Assembly: GCF_009807035.1 (NCBI RefSeq)
Contig: NZ_WUBI01000004.1
Coordinates: forward strand, 186,001 to 250,000
DNA from: Paenibacillus dendrobii
Lineage (GTDB): Bacteria > Bacillota > Bacilli > Paenibacillales > Paenibacillaceae
Direction of reading: 5' to 3'
Length of the DNA: 64,000 nucleotides
Shown: piece after piece, positions 26,359 through 35,160 of the stretch
Layout: each line of letters begins with the position of its first letter
How positions within the stretch are numbered: position 1 is the stretch's first letter
The notes under the pieces: generated by a model
What the model was told of the DNA's origin: nothing
Databases searched by the model: none
The model's input: only the letters and a program-made list of their open reading frames with translations
Position numbers and translations under genes: made by a program

Positions 26359-26405
26359 TAAAAGGTTACCTGCCGGTCTTAGAAGACATGGCGGGTAACC
26401 TTTTA
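26359..26405 (+). terminator. Terminator after the SLH protein
   Basis: AAAAGGTTACCTGCC and GGCGGGTAACCTTTT form a long stem with a GTCTTAGAAGAC inner hairpin. Confidence 0.85.
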
Positions 26406-26446
26406 ACTATGGACTGCGGTTGAAATAAATGCCCATCAAGGTATCG

Positions 26447-26493
26447 TTGACAACAGAAAAACATCGTGCTATATTTATCTTAAATTAAAGAAT
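26447..26493 (+). promoter_or_regulatory. Promoter of the MhqO-like gene with an MhqR-box-like operator
   Basis: A consensus-quality sigma-A promoter, TTGACA at 26447-26452 and TATATT at 26470-26475 with 17-base spacing, is followed at once by TATCTTAAATTAAAGAAT (26476-26493). This resembles the MhqR operator I recall (TATCTCGAATTCGAGATA) at about 12 of 18 positions. A repressor bound there would block transcription start. Confidence 0.6.
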
Positions 26494-26569
26494 CTTTATA
26501 AAAAGTTATATGTGCCATTTCATTTTCAATAAGCTTTTGGGGAAGCTTAAAATACAAGGAGGAATATTC

Positions 26570-27547
26570 ATGAACGGATTAAAAGGAGTACACCACGTAA
26601 CGGCGATTACAAGCAGCGCAGAGAAGAACTATCAGTTCTTCACATATGTGCTTGGCATGCGCTTGGTCAAGAAGACGGTGAATCAGGACGACATTCAGAC
26701 CTATCATTTGTTTTTTGCAGACGATAAAGGCAGCGCGGGTACGGATATGACGTTCTTTGACTTCCCGGGCATTCCGAAAGGGGTTCACGGTACAAATGAA
26801 ATTTCAAAGACTTCGTTCCGGGTACCTAGCGATGCAGCTCTTGCTTACTGGGAAAAGCGGTTTGAGCGCTTGAACGTGCAGCATTTTGGCATCAAGGAAA
26901 TGTTCGGAAAAAAGACGTTGTCCTTCGTGGATTTCGATGATCAGCAGTACCAGCTGATTTCAGATGAGCATAATGAAGGCGTTCCTTCCGGCACACCTTG
27001 GGAGAAGGGTCCCGTTCCACTCGATTATGCCATCACCGGGCTGGGGCCTGTGTTCGTGCGGATCGCAAATTTCGATTATTTCAAGGAAATGCTGGAGAAA
27101 GTGATGGAGTTCAAGGAAATCGCGCAGGAGGACTCGTACCATCTGTTCGAGGTTGGTGAAGGCGGGAATGGAGCGCAGGTCGTCGTGGAATATAACGCAG
27201 TGCTGCCTCCAGCCCGGCAAGGCTTTGGTACGGTTCACCACGCGGCGTTCCGTGTGGAGGACCGGAAGGTGCTGGAGCAATGGATTACCCGCTTTGATCA
27301 GTTCGGATTTTCGACTTCCGGCTATGTGAACCGACACTTCTTCGAGTCGTTGTACGCCAGAGTGGCTCCGCAGATTCTGTTCGAGCTTGCTACAGACGGA
27401 CCTGGCTTCATGGGCGATGAGCCTTATGAAACATTGGGCGAAATGCTGTCCCTGCCACCGTTCCTCGAGCCTAAGCGCGAACAAATCGAAAAGCTGGTTC
27501 GTCCGATTGATACGGTACGCAGTACGATTGAATTTACCAAGGAATAA
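26570..27547 (+). CDS. mhqO: Ring-cleaving dioxygenase, MhqO-like glyoxalase-fold family
   Basis: Protein of 325 residues made of tandem vicinal-oxygen-chelate modules. Metal ligands are expected in GVHHVTAI at the N-terminus, in FGTVHHAAFRV in the second half and in the ILFELATDGPGF glutamate. This is the MhqO/LinE-type extradiol dioxygenase group tied to hydroquinone and quinone resistance in Bacillus, where MarR-type MhqR represses it. The ATG at 26570 follows AAGGAGG and starts directly at MNGLKGVHHV. It is a single gene with its own strong promoter and a candidate MhqR-type operator; no marR-type gene lies nearby in this window. Confidence 0.9.
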   Translation: MNGLKGVHHVTAITSSAEKNYQFFTYVLGMRLVKKTVNQDDIQTYHLFFADDKGSAGTDMTFFDFPGIPKGVHGTNEISKTSFRVPSDAALAYWEKRFERLNVQHFGIKEMFGKKTLSFVDFDDQQYQLISDEHNEGVPSGTPWEKGPVPLDYAITGLGPVFVRIANFDYFKEMLEKVMEFKEIAQEDSYHLFEVGEGGNGAQVVVEYNAVLPPARQGFGTVHHAAFRVEDRKVLEQWITRFDQFGFSTSGYVNRHFFESLYARVAPQILFELATDGPGFMGDEPYETLGEMLSLPPFLEPKREQIEKLVRPIDTVRSTIEFTKE

Positions 27548-27557
27548 GGGAACACCT

Positions 27558-27595
27558 AAGAGGGGAGTGCATTCATGTGTACTCCTCTCTTTTTT
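27558..27595 (+). terminator. Terminator after the MhqO-like gene
   Basis: AAGAGGGGAGT pairs with ACTCCTCTCTT, followed by TTTTT. Confidence 0.85.
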
Positions 27596-27688
27596 AATAT
27601 CAAAATGAAAACGCCCTTGCATGAACCAGAGGGCACCTTAATATACATGGCGGGAGGAAATTCAAATGAGTAGATAGGGGGATTCGCG

Positions 27689-28336
27689 ATGACGGCATCC
27701 CAAAATAAGGGTGGATTCATTACGGACACAAGTTTAGCGCAAGGAATTCATATCGAACGTCTACGGGGTCAATTTCCAGAGCGGAGAGATGAATGGGGGA
27801 AATATTGCATTGGCGAATTTACCTACGGCATGCCGGTCGTCCGTTCCTGGGGAGAGGATGCCATGCTGAGGGTAGGAAAGTTTTGCTCCATTGCAGATCA
27901 GGTGACCGTCTTTCTGGGCGGTGAGCATCGGGTCGATTGGGTGACCACGTATCCTTTTAGCGCCCTGCTGCCGGAATTCGCCCATATCGAAGGCCATCCC
28001 AAAAGCAAAGGCGACGTTATCATCGGCAATGATGTATGGCTAGCGCATGGAGTTACCATTTTGTCGGGGGTTCGTATTGGGGATGGAGCTGTCGTCGCCG
28101 CGAAAGCGGTGGTGGCAAGGGATGTTCCGCCATACGCGATCGTTGCGGGAAATCCAGGAACCATTATGAAGCATCGATTCGAGCCGGAAGTCATTGCTCG
28201 TTTGCTGGATATCCAGTGGTGGGATTGGGAGCCGAAGTACCTCGAGGAGGCTGTTCCGTTGCTTTTGAGCCAGAATGTTCCGGGGCTTATTCATTATGCA
28301 GAGCAGCATGGCTTAGGTCGTAATCTTTCATTATAA
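27689..28336 (+). CDS. CatB-type hexapeptide-repeat (xenobiotic) acetyltransferase
   Basis: Left-handed beta-helix acetyltransferase of 215 residues. The entry region FTYGMPVVRSWG is followed by hexapeptide turns (LRVGKFCSIADQVTVFLGG, DVIIGNDVWLAHGVTIL, IGDGAVVAAKAVV) and the catalytic-His-containing GGEHRVDW loop. The YAIVAGNPGTIMKHRF end is typical of the CatB/Vat group. Some members acetylate chloramphenicol or streptogramins; most chromosomal ones have unknown substrates, so resistance should not be assumed. The ribosome site is a GGGGG run. A split phosphotransferase gene follows after about 70 bases. Confidence 0.85.
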   Translation: MTASQNKGGFITDTSLAQGIHIERLRGQFPERRDEWGKYCIGEFTYGMPVVRSWGEDAMLRVGKFCSIADQVTVFLGGEHRVDWVTTYPFSALLPEFAHIEGHPKSKGDVIIGNDVWLAHGVTILSGVRIGDGAVVAAKAVVARDVPPYAIVAGNPGTIMKHRFEPEVIARLLDIQWWDWEPKYLEEAVPLLLSQNVPGLIHYAEQHGLGRNLSL

Positions 28337-28409
28337 ATAAACTTTATCGGGAGCTCCATGCCCTCCCTCGGATACAATCCAAGTATGAATTGGGGAGAGG
28401 GGCAGCATA

Positions 28410-28583
28410 ATGAGCAGGAAAGAAGTACCGCCAATAGAAGCTGTAAGATCTTTTATAGATGGAAAATGGCATTCGGACGATTACCGGATCGCAAGGGAAC
28501 GAAGTGGTGTATCCACCTATGTATACCGCGTATGGAACGACAAGGAGACCTTTTATCTGCGGATTCTCCCGGAACAGACATGA
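28410..28583 (+). pseudogene. N-lobe fragment of an aminoglycoside-phosphotransferase-like kinase, cut off by a frame change
   Basis: A 57-residue frame begins at an ATG after a strong GGGAGAGGGG ribosome site. Its end (YRIARERSGVSTYVYRVW, FYLRILPE) is a kinase N-lobe beta-sheet. It stops at TGA inside ATGA, where the frame at 28580 continues with the rest of the kinase. The two halves therefore look like one gene broken by a one-base deletion, or deliberately coupled through the ATGA overlap. Confidence 0.75.
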
Positions 28584-29356
28584 GCTTCGGTGTGGAAGTG
28601 CATGTACATCAGCTGCTGCTGCAAAAGGGAGTGCGGGTACCGGAAGTGATTTTCTATGAAAATCATCATGAAGCGTTCGGTATGTCCGTGATGTTGGTTC
28701 GCGAAATACCTGGTTCGTTGGTGGGAGATGACTTGTCCATGGGCGAATTTGAAAGGGTTCTGCGGGAGGCGGGGAAGCAGCTTGCCGTTATCAATCAGGT
28801 ACCGGTGGAGGGTTTCGGCTGGGTCCGGAGGGGACGGAATGAGGGAGCGAGGAATCTGGTGGGGGAGAAGAACGGAATAGGCGATTTCATCGCTGAGCAT
28901 CTCACGGAAGATTTGCATTTCTTATCCGGGAACCTGTTGTCCATAGCTGAAGCTGCCCGAATACAGGATATTCTGAAGCTTGGAGCTTCGCTTATGAGCA
29001 GGCATGAATCCAGGTTGGTTCACGGTGACTTTGACGATTCTCATATCTTTCAGCAATTCGGGAAATATAAGGGTATCATTGATTTTGGAGAAATTCAGGG
29101 AAATAGCCCGCTATATGATTTGGGACATTATAAATTGCATGATGGACAGCGCTATAGCGGATTTAAGGCATTGTCGGAAGGGTATCAAGAAGTCGAATCG
29201 CTTACTGCAGAGGATCTGCTGGAAATTGAATTATGGGCGCTGTGGATTGGGGTGCGACGATTGGGGATCGTAGGAAGGCGTTCTTCCGGAAAGTACGTGG
29301 AGATTTTACTGCAGGCAGTCCGAAGGGAAATGGGCATCATCCAGGGCAGGTTATAG
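28580..29356 (+). CDS. Aminoglycoside-phosphotransferase-like kinase, main part of a split gene
   Basis: Frame of 258 residues from an ATG overlapping the stop of the 57-residue N-lobe frame. It carries the rest of an APH/choline-kinase-type fold: SFGVEVHVHQLLLQKGV, the catalytic loop LVHGDFDDSHIF and the metal-site IIDFGEI. The loop has His where most family members have Asn (HGDxxxxN), so activity is uncertain. Alone it lacks the first N-lobe strands and probably could not bind ATP. A longer frame starting at 28358 adds only out-of-frame sequence. Possible substrates are unknown. Confidence 0.7.
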   Translation: MSFGVEVHVHQLLLQKGVRVPEVIFYENHHEAFGMSVMLVREIPGSLVGDDLSMGEFERVLREAGKQLAVINQVPVEGFGWVRRGRNEGARNLVGEKNGIGDFIAEHLTEDLHFLSGNLLSIAEAARIQDILKLGASLMSRHESRLVHGDFDDSHIFQQFGKYKGIIDFGEIQGNSPLYDLGHYKLHDGQRYSGFKALSEGYQEVESLTAEDLLEIELWALWIGVRRLGIVGRRSSGKYVEILLQAVRREMGIIQGRL

Positions 29357-29415
29357 CATCATAATCGAAGGCAGTAAATTCGTTTCGCTGTAACAAAGTA
29401 TAAACATGGAAACGG

Positions 29416-29444
29416 GAAGTTCCTGCTTAAACAGCGGGAACTTC
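29416..29444 (+). terminator. Hairpin after the split kinase
   Basis: GAAGTTCCTGCT pairs with AGCGGGAACTTC (one mismatch) around a five-base loop; no clear T run. Confidence 0.5.
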
Positions 29445-29455
29445 GTACTTGTTGA

Positions 29456-29546
29456 TTTCGACAGCAAATTTCGACAATTTTCGAAAAACGTATAGCATTT
29501 TAAACCGATTGCTACTAAAATAAAGTTAGTAGGAAGTTTTAACTAA
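29456..29546. promoter_or_regulatory. Repeats upstream of the oligopeptide operon
   Basis: TTTCGACA occurs at 29456-29463 and 29469-29476, with a third TTTCGA at 29479. Further on, CTACTAA (29512-29518) and TTAGTAG (29526-29532) form a perfect 7-bp inverted repeat, and AACTAA at 29541 gives a third half-site. They lie 45-135 bases before the promoter and look like regulator sites. The remainder of the 301-base gap holds no gene. Confidence 0.4.
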
Positions 29547-29590
29547 GTAACATGTTAAACCGGAGAAACCTTGTAATAATTGGATTCTCA

Positions 29591-29619
29591 TTGCAATTCC
29601 GAGTAATCCGATATACAAT
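29591..29619 (+). promoter_or_regulatory. Sigma-A promoter of the oligopeptide operon
   Basis: TTGCAA and TACAAT with 17-base spacing, ending 38 bases before the substrate-binding protein start. Confidence 0.6.
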
Positions 29620-29657
29620 GTAAAACAGTTTTATAGAGAGATGAGGGATAAGACATC

Positions 29658-31256
29658 ATGCGTAAATATTTTTCAGGAGTCATCATTTTGGCATTGCTGA
29701 CGATGTTGGTCAGTGCATGCGGAGGCACGACGGACAATTCCGCATCATCTTCCGATGGATCGCAGACATCCAGCGAACAGCCGAAAGATGGTGGCAGTTT
29801 GATTATCGGCGTTGCAGCCGATCCGGTTATCCTGAACCCGAACTACGCGGGCGACCGTGTCAGTTTGACGATAGACCAAGCTCTTTATGCACCTCTTTTC
29901 CAAGTGAATAATGGTAAAAAGACGTTTTATCTGGCGGACAGCCTGGAGCCGTCTGCAGATAACTTGACGTATACACTGAAGCTCAAGAGCGGGCTAACTT
30001 GGCATGATGGAGAGAAGCTGACGGCGGATGACGTCGTGTTCACCATCGACAAGATTTTGGACGAGAAGCAAAACAGCATGCTAAGAGGTAACTTCATCAT
30101 CGGCGGCAAGCCGATCAAAGCGGTGAAAGTCGACGATACGACGGTGGAATTCAAGCTTCCTCAAGTCAGCCCGGCTTTCGAAGCAACGCTGGTACAGGTA
30201 ACGCCGATTCCGAAGCATATTTTCGAGAATGAAGCGGATATTGAGAAGAGCCCTAAAAACAATACGCCTGTAGGTTCCGGGCCGTTCAAGTTCAAGGAAT
30301 ACAAAACGGGTGAGTATGTAACCCTGGAGCGTTTCGACAATTACTTTGGCGGCAAACCGCATCTGGACTCGATCACGTACCGGATTTCCAAAGATGCAAA
30401 CGCGTCGAACCTGGCCTTGCAGAACGGTGAGATTAACGTGAAGTATGTTGATCCGCAGGATGTTGCGACCATCGAAGCGAACGGTAATTTCGAAATGAAG
30501 AATTACAGCGAAGGACGCTTGTCCTACTTGATCTTTAACCAGAAGAGCGATACCGGCCTGATGGCCAAGAAGGAAGTCAGGGAAGCATTGTCGTATGCCC
30601 TGAACCGCGAGGAACTGATCCAAGTGGCTTACACATCCGCTGATTATGCCGACCCGGCCAAATCCTTCGAGACACCAGACGGTTTGTACCACGACAACAA
30701 CGTCACAACGTATGACAATGACGTGACTAAAGCGAAAGAGCTTCTGCAGTCGAGCGGTGCGGCAGGCATGAAGCTGCGCTTCATGGTATCAGGCGGCAAC
30801 AAGGCGCAGGAAGCCATTTCCCTCTATGTTCAGCAAAAGCTGAAAGAAGTAGGGGTTAACGTGGAAATTCAGTCCATGGATGCTTCCGCCTATAGCAACA
30901 AATTTACCGATCCGAACGCAGCTGATTATGAAATGACCGTAGGCGGGTATATTATGGGCTTTGATCCTGACGCATACAGCATTCTGTATGCATCGGGCAG
31001 CGATTCCAACTATTCGCACTACTCCAACAAAGAAGTGGATGAGCTCTTTGCGCAAGGCGCCGGCGAAGCCGACGATGCGAAACGCGGGGAAATCTATAAA
31101 AAGCTTCAGGAAAAAATCGCTTCCGACGCCGTCATCTATCCGATTGCCTATACGAAAACGATCGTGGCCGTAGACAAGAAATTCGGCGGTCTGGATGAAG
31201 CGGTGCTCAAACCGGTCGTGATCTTCGAAGATCCGTCCAAGCTTTATCAGAAATAA
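29658..31256 (+). CDS. oppA: Oligopeptide ABC transporter substrate-binding lipoprotein
   Basis: Lipoprotein of 532 residues. The signal peptide ends in the lipobox VSACGG, with a Ser/Asp-rich spacer after the cysteine. The body is a family 5 extracellular solute-binding protein, with YAPLFQV, LKSGLTWHDGEKLTADDVVFT and SYALNREELIQVA typical of OppA/AppA/DppE. It captures peptides at the membrane face for the permeases and ATPases encoded next. A strong hairpin at 31281-31320 lies between this gene and the permeases, so it is probably made in excess. Peptide preference cannot be told; nickel or sugar variants are less likely. Confidence 0.9.
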   Translation: MRKYFSGVIILALLTMLVSACGGTTDNSASSSDGSQTSSEQPKDGGSLIIGVAADPVILNPNYAGDRVSLTIDQALYAPLFQVNNGKKTFYLADSLEPSADNLTYTLKLKSGLTWHDGEKLTADDVVFTIDKILDEKQNSMLRGNFIIGGKPIKAVKVDDTTVEFKLPQVSPAFEATLVQVTPIPKHIFENEADIEKSPKNNTPVGSGPFKFKEYKTGEYVTLERFDNYFGGKPHLDSITYRISKDANASNLALQNGEINVKYVDPQDVATIEANGNFEMKNYSEGRLSYLIFNQKSDTGLMAKKEVREALSYALNREELIQVAYTSADYADPAKSFETPDGLYHDNNVTTYDNDVTKAKELLQSSGAAGMKLRFMVSGGNKAQEAISLYVQQKLKEVGVNVEIQSMDASAYSNKFTDPNAADYEMTVGGYIMGFDPDAYSILYASGSDSNYSHYSNKEVDELFAQGAGEADDAKRGEIYKKLQEKIASDAVIYPIAYTKTIVAVDKKFGGLDEAVLKPVVIFEDPSKLYQK

Positions 31257-31280
31257 TGTTCACGATTCGAGATTCATAGG

Positions 31281-31320
31281 CAGAAACGACAGCTGCGCCC
31301 CCAGGGTGCAGCCGTTTCTG
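31281..31320 (+). terminator. Intra-operon hairpin (attenuating terminator)
   Basis: CAGAAACG-ACA-GCTGC pairs with GCAGC-CGTTTCTG. It is placed after the binding protein gene and before the permeases, a common way to favour the first gene. The tail is TTCTG, so termination is likely only partial. Confidence 0.65.
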
Positions 31321-31397
31321 TTCTGTTCGCTAGGATCGAAACTGAGGCATATGAAAAGGAGTCATCTCCTGATCTTGCCGAATTCAACTAGGAGACT

Positions 31398-32354
31398 ATG
31401 AGCATGAAAAGACTGATCGTCAGAAGATTATTGCAAACTGTGCTACTGCTGTTTTTTGTGTCGATCGTCTGCTTCATTTTGGTGAAAGCGGCGCCCGGGG
31501 ATCCCGTGCGTTCTTTTGTTACACCGAACATGCATGCGGCGGACATTGAGCGCATTAGGCATAACCTCGGCTTGGACAAGCCTGCATACATTCAATATTT
31601 TATTTGGCTGAAGGAGTGCTTGACCGGCAATTTCGGTTACTCTCTCGTGAATCATCAACCGGTGCTCGGGCAGATCCTGGACCGGTTGCCGGCAACGGCA
31701 GGCCTCATGGCTTCCGCCATTGCGCTGGCGGTCATTTTGGCGATTCCAATGGGAATGGTGGCCGGGGCAAACCGCAGCCGCTGGGTGGATAAGCTGGTCA
31801 ACATGATCGCATACATCGGGATTTCGCTTCCGCTCTTTTGGCTCGCGATCCTGCTGGTATACTTTTTCTCGATTCAAATGCACTGGCTTCCGAGCATGGG
31901 GATGCGAACCATCGGTAAAAGCTCCGCGCTCGATGTGATCAAGCATGGCATTCTGCCTTGCTCCGTGCTCGCTATCGGCTTCCTGACCGTATACGTCAGG
32001 TATATTCGTTCAAGCACGATCAGCCAGTTGAAGGAAGACTACGTTCAGATTCAATATGCTTTTGGCTCTACGAAAAGAAATATTTTATTCCGGCACGTCA
32101 TGAAGCACGTTATGCTTCCCGTCATTACGCTGCTTGGCATGTCAATGGGCGACCTGGTCGCCGGGGCGATCGTGACGGAGACGGTATTTTCCTGGCCGGG
32201 CATCGGCTCGCTTGGCATGACGGCGGTACGGGGGATGGATTACCCGGTCATTATGGGCATAACCTTATTCTCCTCCGTACTGCTGATCCTGGGTAACCTG
32301 CTCGCGGATATCCTGTACGGCATCGTAGACCCGAGAATTAAAACAACGAGGTGA
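31398..32354 (+). CDS. oppB: Oligopeptide ABC transporter permease OppB-type
   Basis: Permease of 318 residues with six membrane spans. The N-terminal MKRLIVRRLLQTVLLLFFVSIVCF and the GDPVR and LGLDKP segments are typical of the OppB/DppB/AppB group. The EAA-type loop contacting the ATPase is in the YVQIQYAFGSTKRNILFRHV region. AGGAG precedes the ATG; a second in-frame ATG lies two codons later. It overlaps nothing and is followed after four bases by the partner permease. Confidence 0.92.
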   Translation: MSMKRLIVRRLLQTVLLLFFVSIVCFILVKAAPGDPVRSFVTPNMHAADIERIRHNLGLDKPAYIQYFIWLKECLTGNFGYSLVNHQPVLGQILDRLPATAGLMASAIALAVILAIPMGMVAGANRSRWVDKLVNMIAYIGISLPLFWLAILLVYFFSIQMHWLPSMGMRTIGKSSALDVIKHGILPCSVLAIGFLTVYVRYIRSSTISQLKEDYVQIQYAFGSTKRNILFRHVMKHVMLPVITLLGMSMGDLVAGAIVTETVFSWPGIGSLGMTAVRGMDYPVIMGITLFSSVLLILGNLLADILYGIVDPRIKTTR

Positions 32355-32358
32355 TCTC

Positions 32359-33204
32359 ATGAAACGGAGTAAATGGGTTAATGTTGCCCGCGAGCTGAAG
32401 GGGAACAAGCTGGGGATCGCCGCCGTTATTCTTCTGCTTATTATTGCCTTGGCAGCGATTTTTGCATTTCTGTCCTCGAAGGACCCCAACCAGCTGAATG
32501 CGTTGGAGCGGCTGAAGCCGCCGAGCAAGGACCACTGGTTCGGTACGGATGATTACGGCCGCGACACGTTTGCGAGAGCGCTGTACGGGGGCCGGATTTC
32601 TCTTATGGTCGGCGTGCTGTCGATGCTTTTCGCGACGGTGATCGGCGTGACGGTCGGCGTGATCAGCGGCTACTTTGGCGGTTGGATCGACGGACTGCTG
32701 ATGCGTATCTTGGATATCATCATGTCCATCCCGTCTTTCCTGATCCTGCTGCTGCTCAGCGTTTACCTGAAGCCAAACGTCAGCAGTATCATTATGATCA
32801 TTTCACTGCTCATGTGGATGAGCATTGCCCGGGTTGTCAGGGCGGAGACGATGACGCTGAAAGAGCGGGAGTATGTCCTGTACGCGAAGGCATCGGGACA
32901 GAGCACCTTCGGCATCATCCGCAAGCATATTCTGCCGGGACTTATATCCGTCGTGATCGTCAGCGCAACCAATAACATCGCTTCGGCGATCATGATGGAA
33001 TCATCCCTCAGCTTTCTGGGCTTTGGCGTGCGTCAGCCGCAAGCGACATGGGGCAGCATGCTGAACGGAGCACAGGGATATATTGCGCAGGCGCCTTACA
33101 TGGCCTTGTTCCCAGGGCTGCTTATTTTCTTAACCGTGCTTTGCTTTAACATTCTCGGCGATATTTTGCGCATCGGGCTTGAACCGAAGCTTGGCAAAAG
33201 ATAA
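32359..33204 (+). CDS. oppC: Oligopeptide ABC transporter permease OppC-type
   Basis: Permease of 281 residues with about six spans. It has the OppC-type N-terminal segment, then HWFGTDDYGRDTFARALYGG, a strong family signature. The EAA loop is in the REYVLYAKASGQSTFGIIRKH region. GAGGTG precedes the ATG, and the gene sits between oppB and the ATPase genes. It forms the translocation channel with the OppB-type protein. Confidence 0.92.
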   Translation: MKRSKWVNVARELKGNKLGIAAVILLLIIALAAIFAFLSSKDPNQLNALERLKPPSKDHWFGTDDYGRDTFARALYGGRISLMVGVLSMLFATVIGVTVGVISGYFGGWIDGLLMRILDIIMSIPSFLILLLLSVYLKPNVSSIIMIISLLMWMSIARVVRAETMTLKEREYVLYAKASGQSTFGIIRKHILPGLISVVIVSATNNIASAIMMESSLSFLGFGVRQPQATWGSMLNGAQGYIAQAPYMALFPGLLIFLTVLCFNILGDILRIGLEPKLGKR

Positions 33205-33241
33205 CACGCTAGCGCAGGCGATGAAGGAGTGAGAAACCAAT

Positions 33242-34255
33242 ATGACAAAACCACTACTGAACGTCGATGAGCTTAGGGTCTCATTCCAAACCAGGGACGG
33301 ACAAAACCAAGCGGTACGCGGGGTGAGCTTTCATGTCGGTGCAGGCGAGACGGTCGGCATCGTCGGCGAATCCGGAAGCGGCAAGAGCGTGACGGCGAAA
33401 GCCATCATGGGGCTTATTGCTCCGCCAGGGAAAATTACGCACGGCAGCGTTGATTTTAAGGGAGAAGACTTGGTGAATATGAGCGATAGCCAGTGGCGCA
33501 AGCTTCGCGGCAACCGAATCGCCATGGTGTTCCAAGATCCGATGACGGCGTTGAATCCGGTCAAAACAATCGGATACCAGATGACGGAGGTCATCCGCCG
33601 TCACCGGGGGCTTGGCAAGAAAGAGGCACTGCAGGAAGCGGTGGAGATGCTGCGCAAAGTAGGCATTTCTGAACCGGAACGCCGCGTGAAGCAGTATCCG
33701 CATGAATTCAGCGGGGGGATGCGCCAGAGGGTCATGATTGCGATGGCGCTCTCCTGCAGTCCGGAGCTGCTGATCGCCGACGAACCGACGACGGCGCTCG
33801 ATGTGACGATCCAGGCGCAAATTCTCGATCTGCTGAAGCAGTTGAAGGATGAGTCTGATACCGCCGTCATGCTCATTACCCATGACCTCGGCGTCGTGGC
33901 GCAGGTATGCTCCCGCGTCGTTGTCATGTACGGGGGCATGGTGATGGAAGAAGGAACGGTCGAAGACATTTTCTATCGGACCGGCCATCCATACACCCAG
34001 GGACTGCTGCGCTCCCTGCCGAAGCGCGTCGGTGCGAACCGGGAGCGGCTGGTGCCGATCGAGGGTTCGCCACCCGATCTGATCGACCCGCCTGCCGGCT
34101 GTCCGTTCAGGGACCGTTGTCCGTATGCGTTCGAGAAATGTTCGGAGCTGCCTCCCATGGCCGAGCTCGCTGAAGGGCACCGTTCCTTGTGCTGGCTCGT
34201 GCAGGATAAGGACACGCTGGCTGAGGCGCTGGCGGAAGGAGGGACAAGCCAATGA
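33242..34255 (+). CDS. oppD: Oligopeptide ABC transporter ATPase OppD-type
   Basis: ATPase of 337 residues. Walker A is GESGSGKS, the signature is FSGGMRQR and Walker B is LLIADEPTTALD. The C-terminal oligopeptide extension (PVEGSPPDLIDPPAGCPF-like, with conserved cysteines in GCPFRDRCPYAFEKC) may bind an iron-sulfur cluster, as seen in some OppD/DppD proteins. AAGGAG precedes the ATG. It overlaps the next ATPase gene by four bases, so the two are made together as a heterodimer. Confidence 0.93.
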   Translation: MTKPLLNVDELRVSFQTRDGQNQAVRGVSFHVGAGETVGIVGESGSGKSVTAKAIMGLIAPPGKITHGSVDFKGEDLVNMSDSQWRKLRGNRIAMVFQDPMTALNPVKTIGYQMTEVIRRHRGLGKKEALQEAVEMLRKVGISEPERRVKQYPHEFSGGMRQRVMIAMALSCSPELLIADEPTTALDVTIQAQILDLLKQLKDESDTAVMLITHDLGVVAQVCSRVVVMYGGMVMEEGTVEDIFYRTGHPYTQGLLRSLPKRVGANRERLVPIEGSPPDLIDPPAGCPFRDRCPYAFEKCSELPPMAELAEGHRSLCWLVQDKDTLAEALAEGGTSQ

Positions 34256-35139
34256 GCGAACAGATTATGGTCGACGTGCGGGATCTGAAGAAGCATTTCA
34301 AGAAGGGATCGGAAGTCCTGAAGGCCGTAGACGGCGTCAGCTTTCAGATCCGCAAGGGCGAGACGTTCGGGCTCGTGGGCGAGTCCGGCAGCGGTAAATC
34401 CACGGTTGGACGCTGCCTGATCCGGTTGTATGATTATACCGGAGGCGAGGTTTATTTTGACGGTCAGAACCTCTCGAACTTCGGCGACAAGCAGCTTAAG
34501 CCGTATCGCCGGCGGATTCAGACGATTTTTCAGGATCCGTATTCGTCGCTGAATCCGGGCATGAACGTGCTGGAGCTGATCGGGGAGCCGATGGATATCC
34601 ACGGCATTCATATGAAGGCGAACGAACGCAAGGAATTCGTCGCAGGCCTGCTGAAGAAGGTCGGACTGAAAGAAGAGCATCTGTACCGTTACCCGCATGA
34701 ATTCAGCGGCGGGCAGCGGCAGCGCATTTCGATTGCACGGGCACTATCGGTGCGTCCGGACTTCGTCGTCTGTGACGAGCCGATCTCGGCGCTGGACGTG
34801 TCGGTGCAGGCGCAGGTCGTGAACATGCTCGAGGATTTGCAGGCCGAATTCGGCCTGACGTACCTGTTCATCGCGCATGATCTGTCGATGGTGCGCCATA
34901 TCTCCGACCGCATCGGGGTGATGTACAAGGGACGTCTGGTAGAAGTGGCGGAGAGCGACGAACTGTACGACAATCCACTGCATCCGTATACGAAGGCGTT
35001 GCTTTCCTCGATTCCGATCCCGGACCCGCGCACGGCAAGCCAGAACATGGCGATCAAATACGAGGTGCCCACAGCGGGAGACGGCGCGGTGCCGGAGCTG
35101 CGGGAAGTTAGCCCAGGCCATTTCGTGGCCGATCATTAA
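34252..35139 (+). CDS. oppF: Oligopeptide ABC transporter ATPase OppF-type
   Basis: ATPase of 295 residues. Walker A is GESGSGKST, the signature is FSGGQRQR and Walker B is VVCDEPISALD. It is somewhat shorter than many OppF proteins, which often carry the cysteine-rich tail, absent here; the end is EVSPGHFVADH, a common OppF close. The start overlaps the oppD stop (ATGA). A small gene follows after 21 bases. Confidence 0.93.
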   Translation: MSEQIMVDVRDLKKHFKKGSEVLKAVDGVSFQIRKGETFGLVGESGSGKSTVGRCLIRLYDYTGGEVYFDGQNLSNFGDKQLKPYRRRIQTIFQDPYSSLNPGMNVLELIGEPMDIHGIHMKANERKEFVAGLLKKVGLKEEHLYRYPHEFSGGQRQRISIARALSVRPDFVVCDEPISALDVSVQAQVVNMLEDLQAEFGLTYLFIAHDLSMVRHISDRIGVMYKGRLVEVAESDELYDNPLHPYTKALLSSIPIPDPRTASQNMAIKYEVPTAGDGAVPELREVSPGHFVADH

Positions 35140-35160
35140 GTTACGGGAGGCGCTTTAAAC

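Noticed and set aside
28358..28579. Upstream part of the 332-residue frame as the true N-terminus of the kinase
   Set aside because: Its sequence is not kinase-like; the proper N-lobe is read in another frame from 28410 with a strong ribosome site.
29474..29490. CodY-like box before the oligopeptide operon
   Set aside because: AATTTTCGAAAA lacks the central base of the CodY consensus and diverges at the end; too weak to claim.
33281..34252. Minus-strand frame of 323 residues
   Set aside because: Antisense to the OppD gene; rich in His, Arg and Gln, no recognisable fold.
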